Shown here: one piece after another, positions 15,538 through 16,136 of the stretch
How positions within the stretch are numbered: the first letter of the stretch is position 1
Layout of the letters: the number at the start of each line of letters is the position of its first letter
Assembly (NCBI GenBank): GCA_000482145.1
Contig: AUXH01000444.1
Location: 1-16,136 of the forward strand
Direction of reading: 5' to 3'
Source of the DNA: Strigomonas culicis
Taxonomy: Eukaryota > Euglenozoa > Kinetoplastea > Trypanosomatida > Trypanosomatidae
DNA: 16,136 nt
Notes under the pieces: model-generated
What the model saw: only the letters and a program-made list of their open reading frames with translations
What the model was told of the DNA's origin: nothing
Database searches by the model: none
Translations under genes and position numbers: made by a program

Positions 15538-16136
15538 AAGCCCTCCGATTTACCCACAAGGGTGAACCGGGGGGATTTGGCCTTGACTGGGCTTCCAGGT
15601 CATACAGCGAGGCACCCAAGCGTGCTGGCCGAGGTCTAGTCTTCGGACTAGGCTCTGAACATCGCTCGCGCCCCATTACCCGAAGTAAGCTTTCTCGGTC
15701 CGCCCTTAATTTACTAAATCTGTTGTGTGGTGATATCGAACGGAACCCTGGACCCTTCCGCGTCGCTCATTGGAACTCACCATCACTCACGCGCAGTAAA
15801 CTAATGTCACTAACTCAGATGAATCTTGATATCATCCTCTTGCAAGAAGTTAGTCACAGTAAGTATAATAAGAACAGTAAGATAATAAAAGCGCAAGGAT
15901 ATAATATAATAAGCACCCCCCCGTGATGAAGGCATCCAAGGAGGAGGGACGGCCGTTATGTACCGCAGCAATCTACAGGGATTGATCCGTGCGGACGTGA
16001 TACCGTTTAAGAGTGAAGGAATTGAGGCTACGATTGTCCATTTTCAGGCGGACGCTGGCTTTCTGTATGTCGCCAGTGTCTACATTCCACAGCCTGGGAA
16101 CAGGAGCTTTCTAACGAGCCTGCCGTCTCTCCTAGC
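15474..16136 (+). pseudogene. Retrotransposon ORF: 2A peptide plus endonuclease, frameshifted and partial
   Basis: The frame open from the host gene runs through the element to a TGA at 15924-15926. Before 2A there is no ATG within the element. After the 2A core the endonuclease begins with VAHWNSPSLTRSKL (the WN motif of exonuclease III-type nucleases) and DIILLQEV, whose Glu is the metal-binding catalytic residue. At the seven-C run (15916-15922) the frame breaks, and the domain resumes in the next frame from 15922 with RDEGIQGGGTAVMYRS and VASVYIPQPGNRS, both typical endonuclease blocks. The intact form would have one C fewer. Reverse transcriptase is expected downstream, beyond the window. 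Confidence 0.75.
15702..15755 (+). other. 2A co-translational self-separating peptide
   Basis: The encoded stretch ALNLLNLLCGDIERNPGP fits the 2A consensus D-(V/I)-E-x-N-P-G-P with a Leu-rich lead-in. Chain separation would occur between Gly (15750-15752) and Pro (15753-15755), releasing the endonuclease protein from whatever is translated upstream. 2A peptides are established at the N-terminus of ingi and L1Tc proteins. Confidence 0.85.

Larger units (their letters stand above)
15472..16136 (+). mobile_element. ingi/L1Tc-clade non-LTR retrotransposon, 5' part (continues past the window)
   Basis: From 15472 the sequence carries, in order, a Pr77-like signature able to fold as an HDV-like ribozyme, a leader frame without ATG, a 2A peptide core GDIERNPGP (15729-15755), and an apurinic/apyrimidinic-type endonuclease domain. 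This order is characteristic of trypanosomatid ingi/L1Tc elements, which encode 2A, endonuclease, reverse transcriptase and RNase H. The reverse transcriptase, 3' end, poly(A) and any target duplication lie beyond 16136. The element interrupts the DGF-1-like gene in the sense orientation. A frameshift in the endonuclease suggests a decayed copy or a sequence error. Confidence 0.82.

Overview
The window looks like nuclear DNA of a kinetoplastid, most likely a trypanosomatid. All credible genes lie on the + strand. They are intronless, fairly GC-rich (strongly G/C at third codon positions), and separated by AT-rich spacers. Most are preceded by a long pyrimidine tract followed by an AG dinucleotide shortly before the ATG, the layout expected for a polycistronic unit resolved by spliced-leader trans-splicing. 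Gene content agrees: an AAAP-type amino-acid permease, a surface protein resembling the DGF-1 class, and an ingi/L1Tc-type retrotransposon with a 2A peptide. The species cannot be fixed from the sequence alone.

Layout: (1) 129-818, a divergent cyclophilin-like protein whose catalytic pocket is degenerate. (2) 1162-2394, an ABHD1/3 (EMB8-like) alpha/beta hydrolase with an intact Ser-Asp-His triad. (3) 2678-3109 and 3526-3948, two small two-helix membrane proteins of unknown function that align without gaps and appear to be an ancient tandem duplication. (4) 4305-5741 and 6196-7536, two tandem paralogues with an acidic, Ser-rich leader and a long conserved helical core that may be BAR-like. (5) 8354-9817, an amino-acid permease. 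(6) A roughly 1.4 kb gene-poor spacer (9818-11189) holding an isolated GC-rich island between 8-bp direct repeats. (7) 11190-13537, an RNF14-like RWD-RING1-IBR-RING2 (RBR) ubiquitin ligase split over two overlapping frames. The required -1 shift falls on a perfect X-XXY-YYZ heptamer (GGGAAAA, 12329-12335). (8) 14163-15471, a secreted or membrane-anchored beta-repeat glycoprotein with an in-frame TAG and a downstream EGF-type motif. (9) From 15472 to the window end, the 5' part of an ingi/L1Tc-like non-LTR retrotransposon that interrupts gene 8. It starts with a Pr77/HDV-like ribozyme sequence, then a 2A peptide, then an apurinic-type endonuclease domain that is itself frameshifted at a C7 run.

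The genes do not form one pathway, which is normal for a trypanosomatid transcription unit. The most notable items are the split RBR ligase, where an exact slippery heptamer sits inside RING1 before its last candidate zinc-ligand pair, and the retrotransposon junction. There the reading frame of the surface-protein gene runs open through the element into 2A and endonuclease, with no ATG of the element's own before 2A. Either may turn out to be ordinary gene decay or sequencing error; the checks that would decide are listed with each finding.
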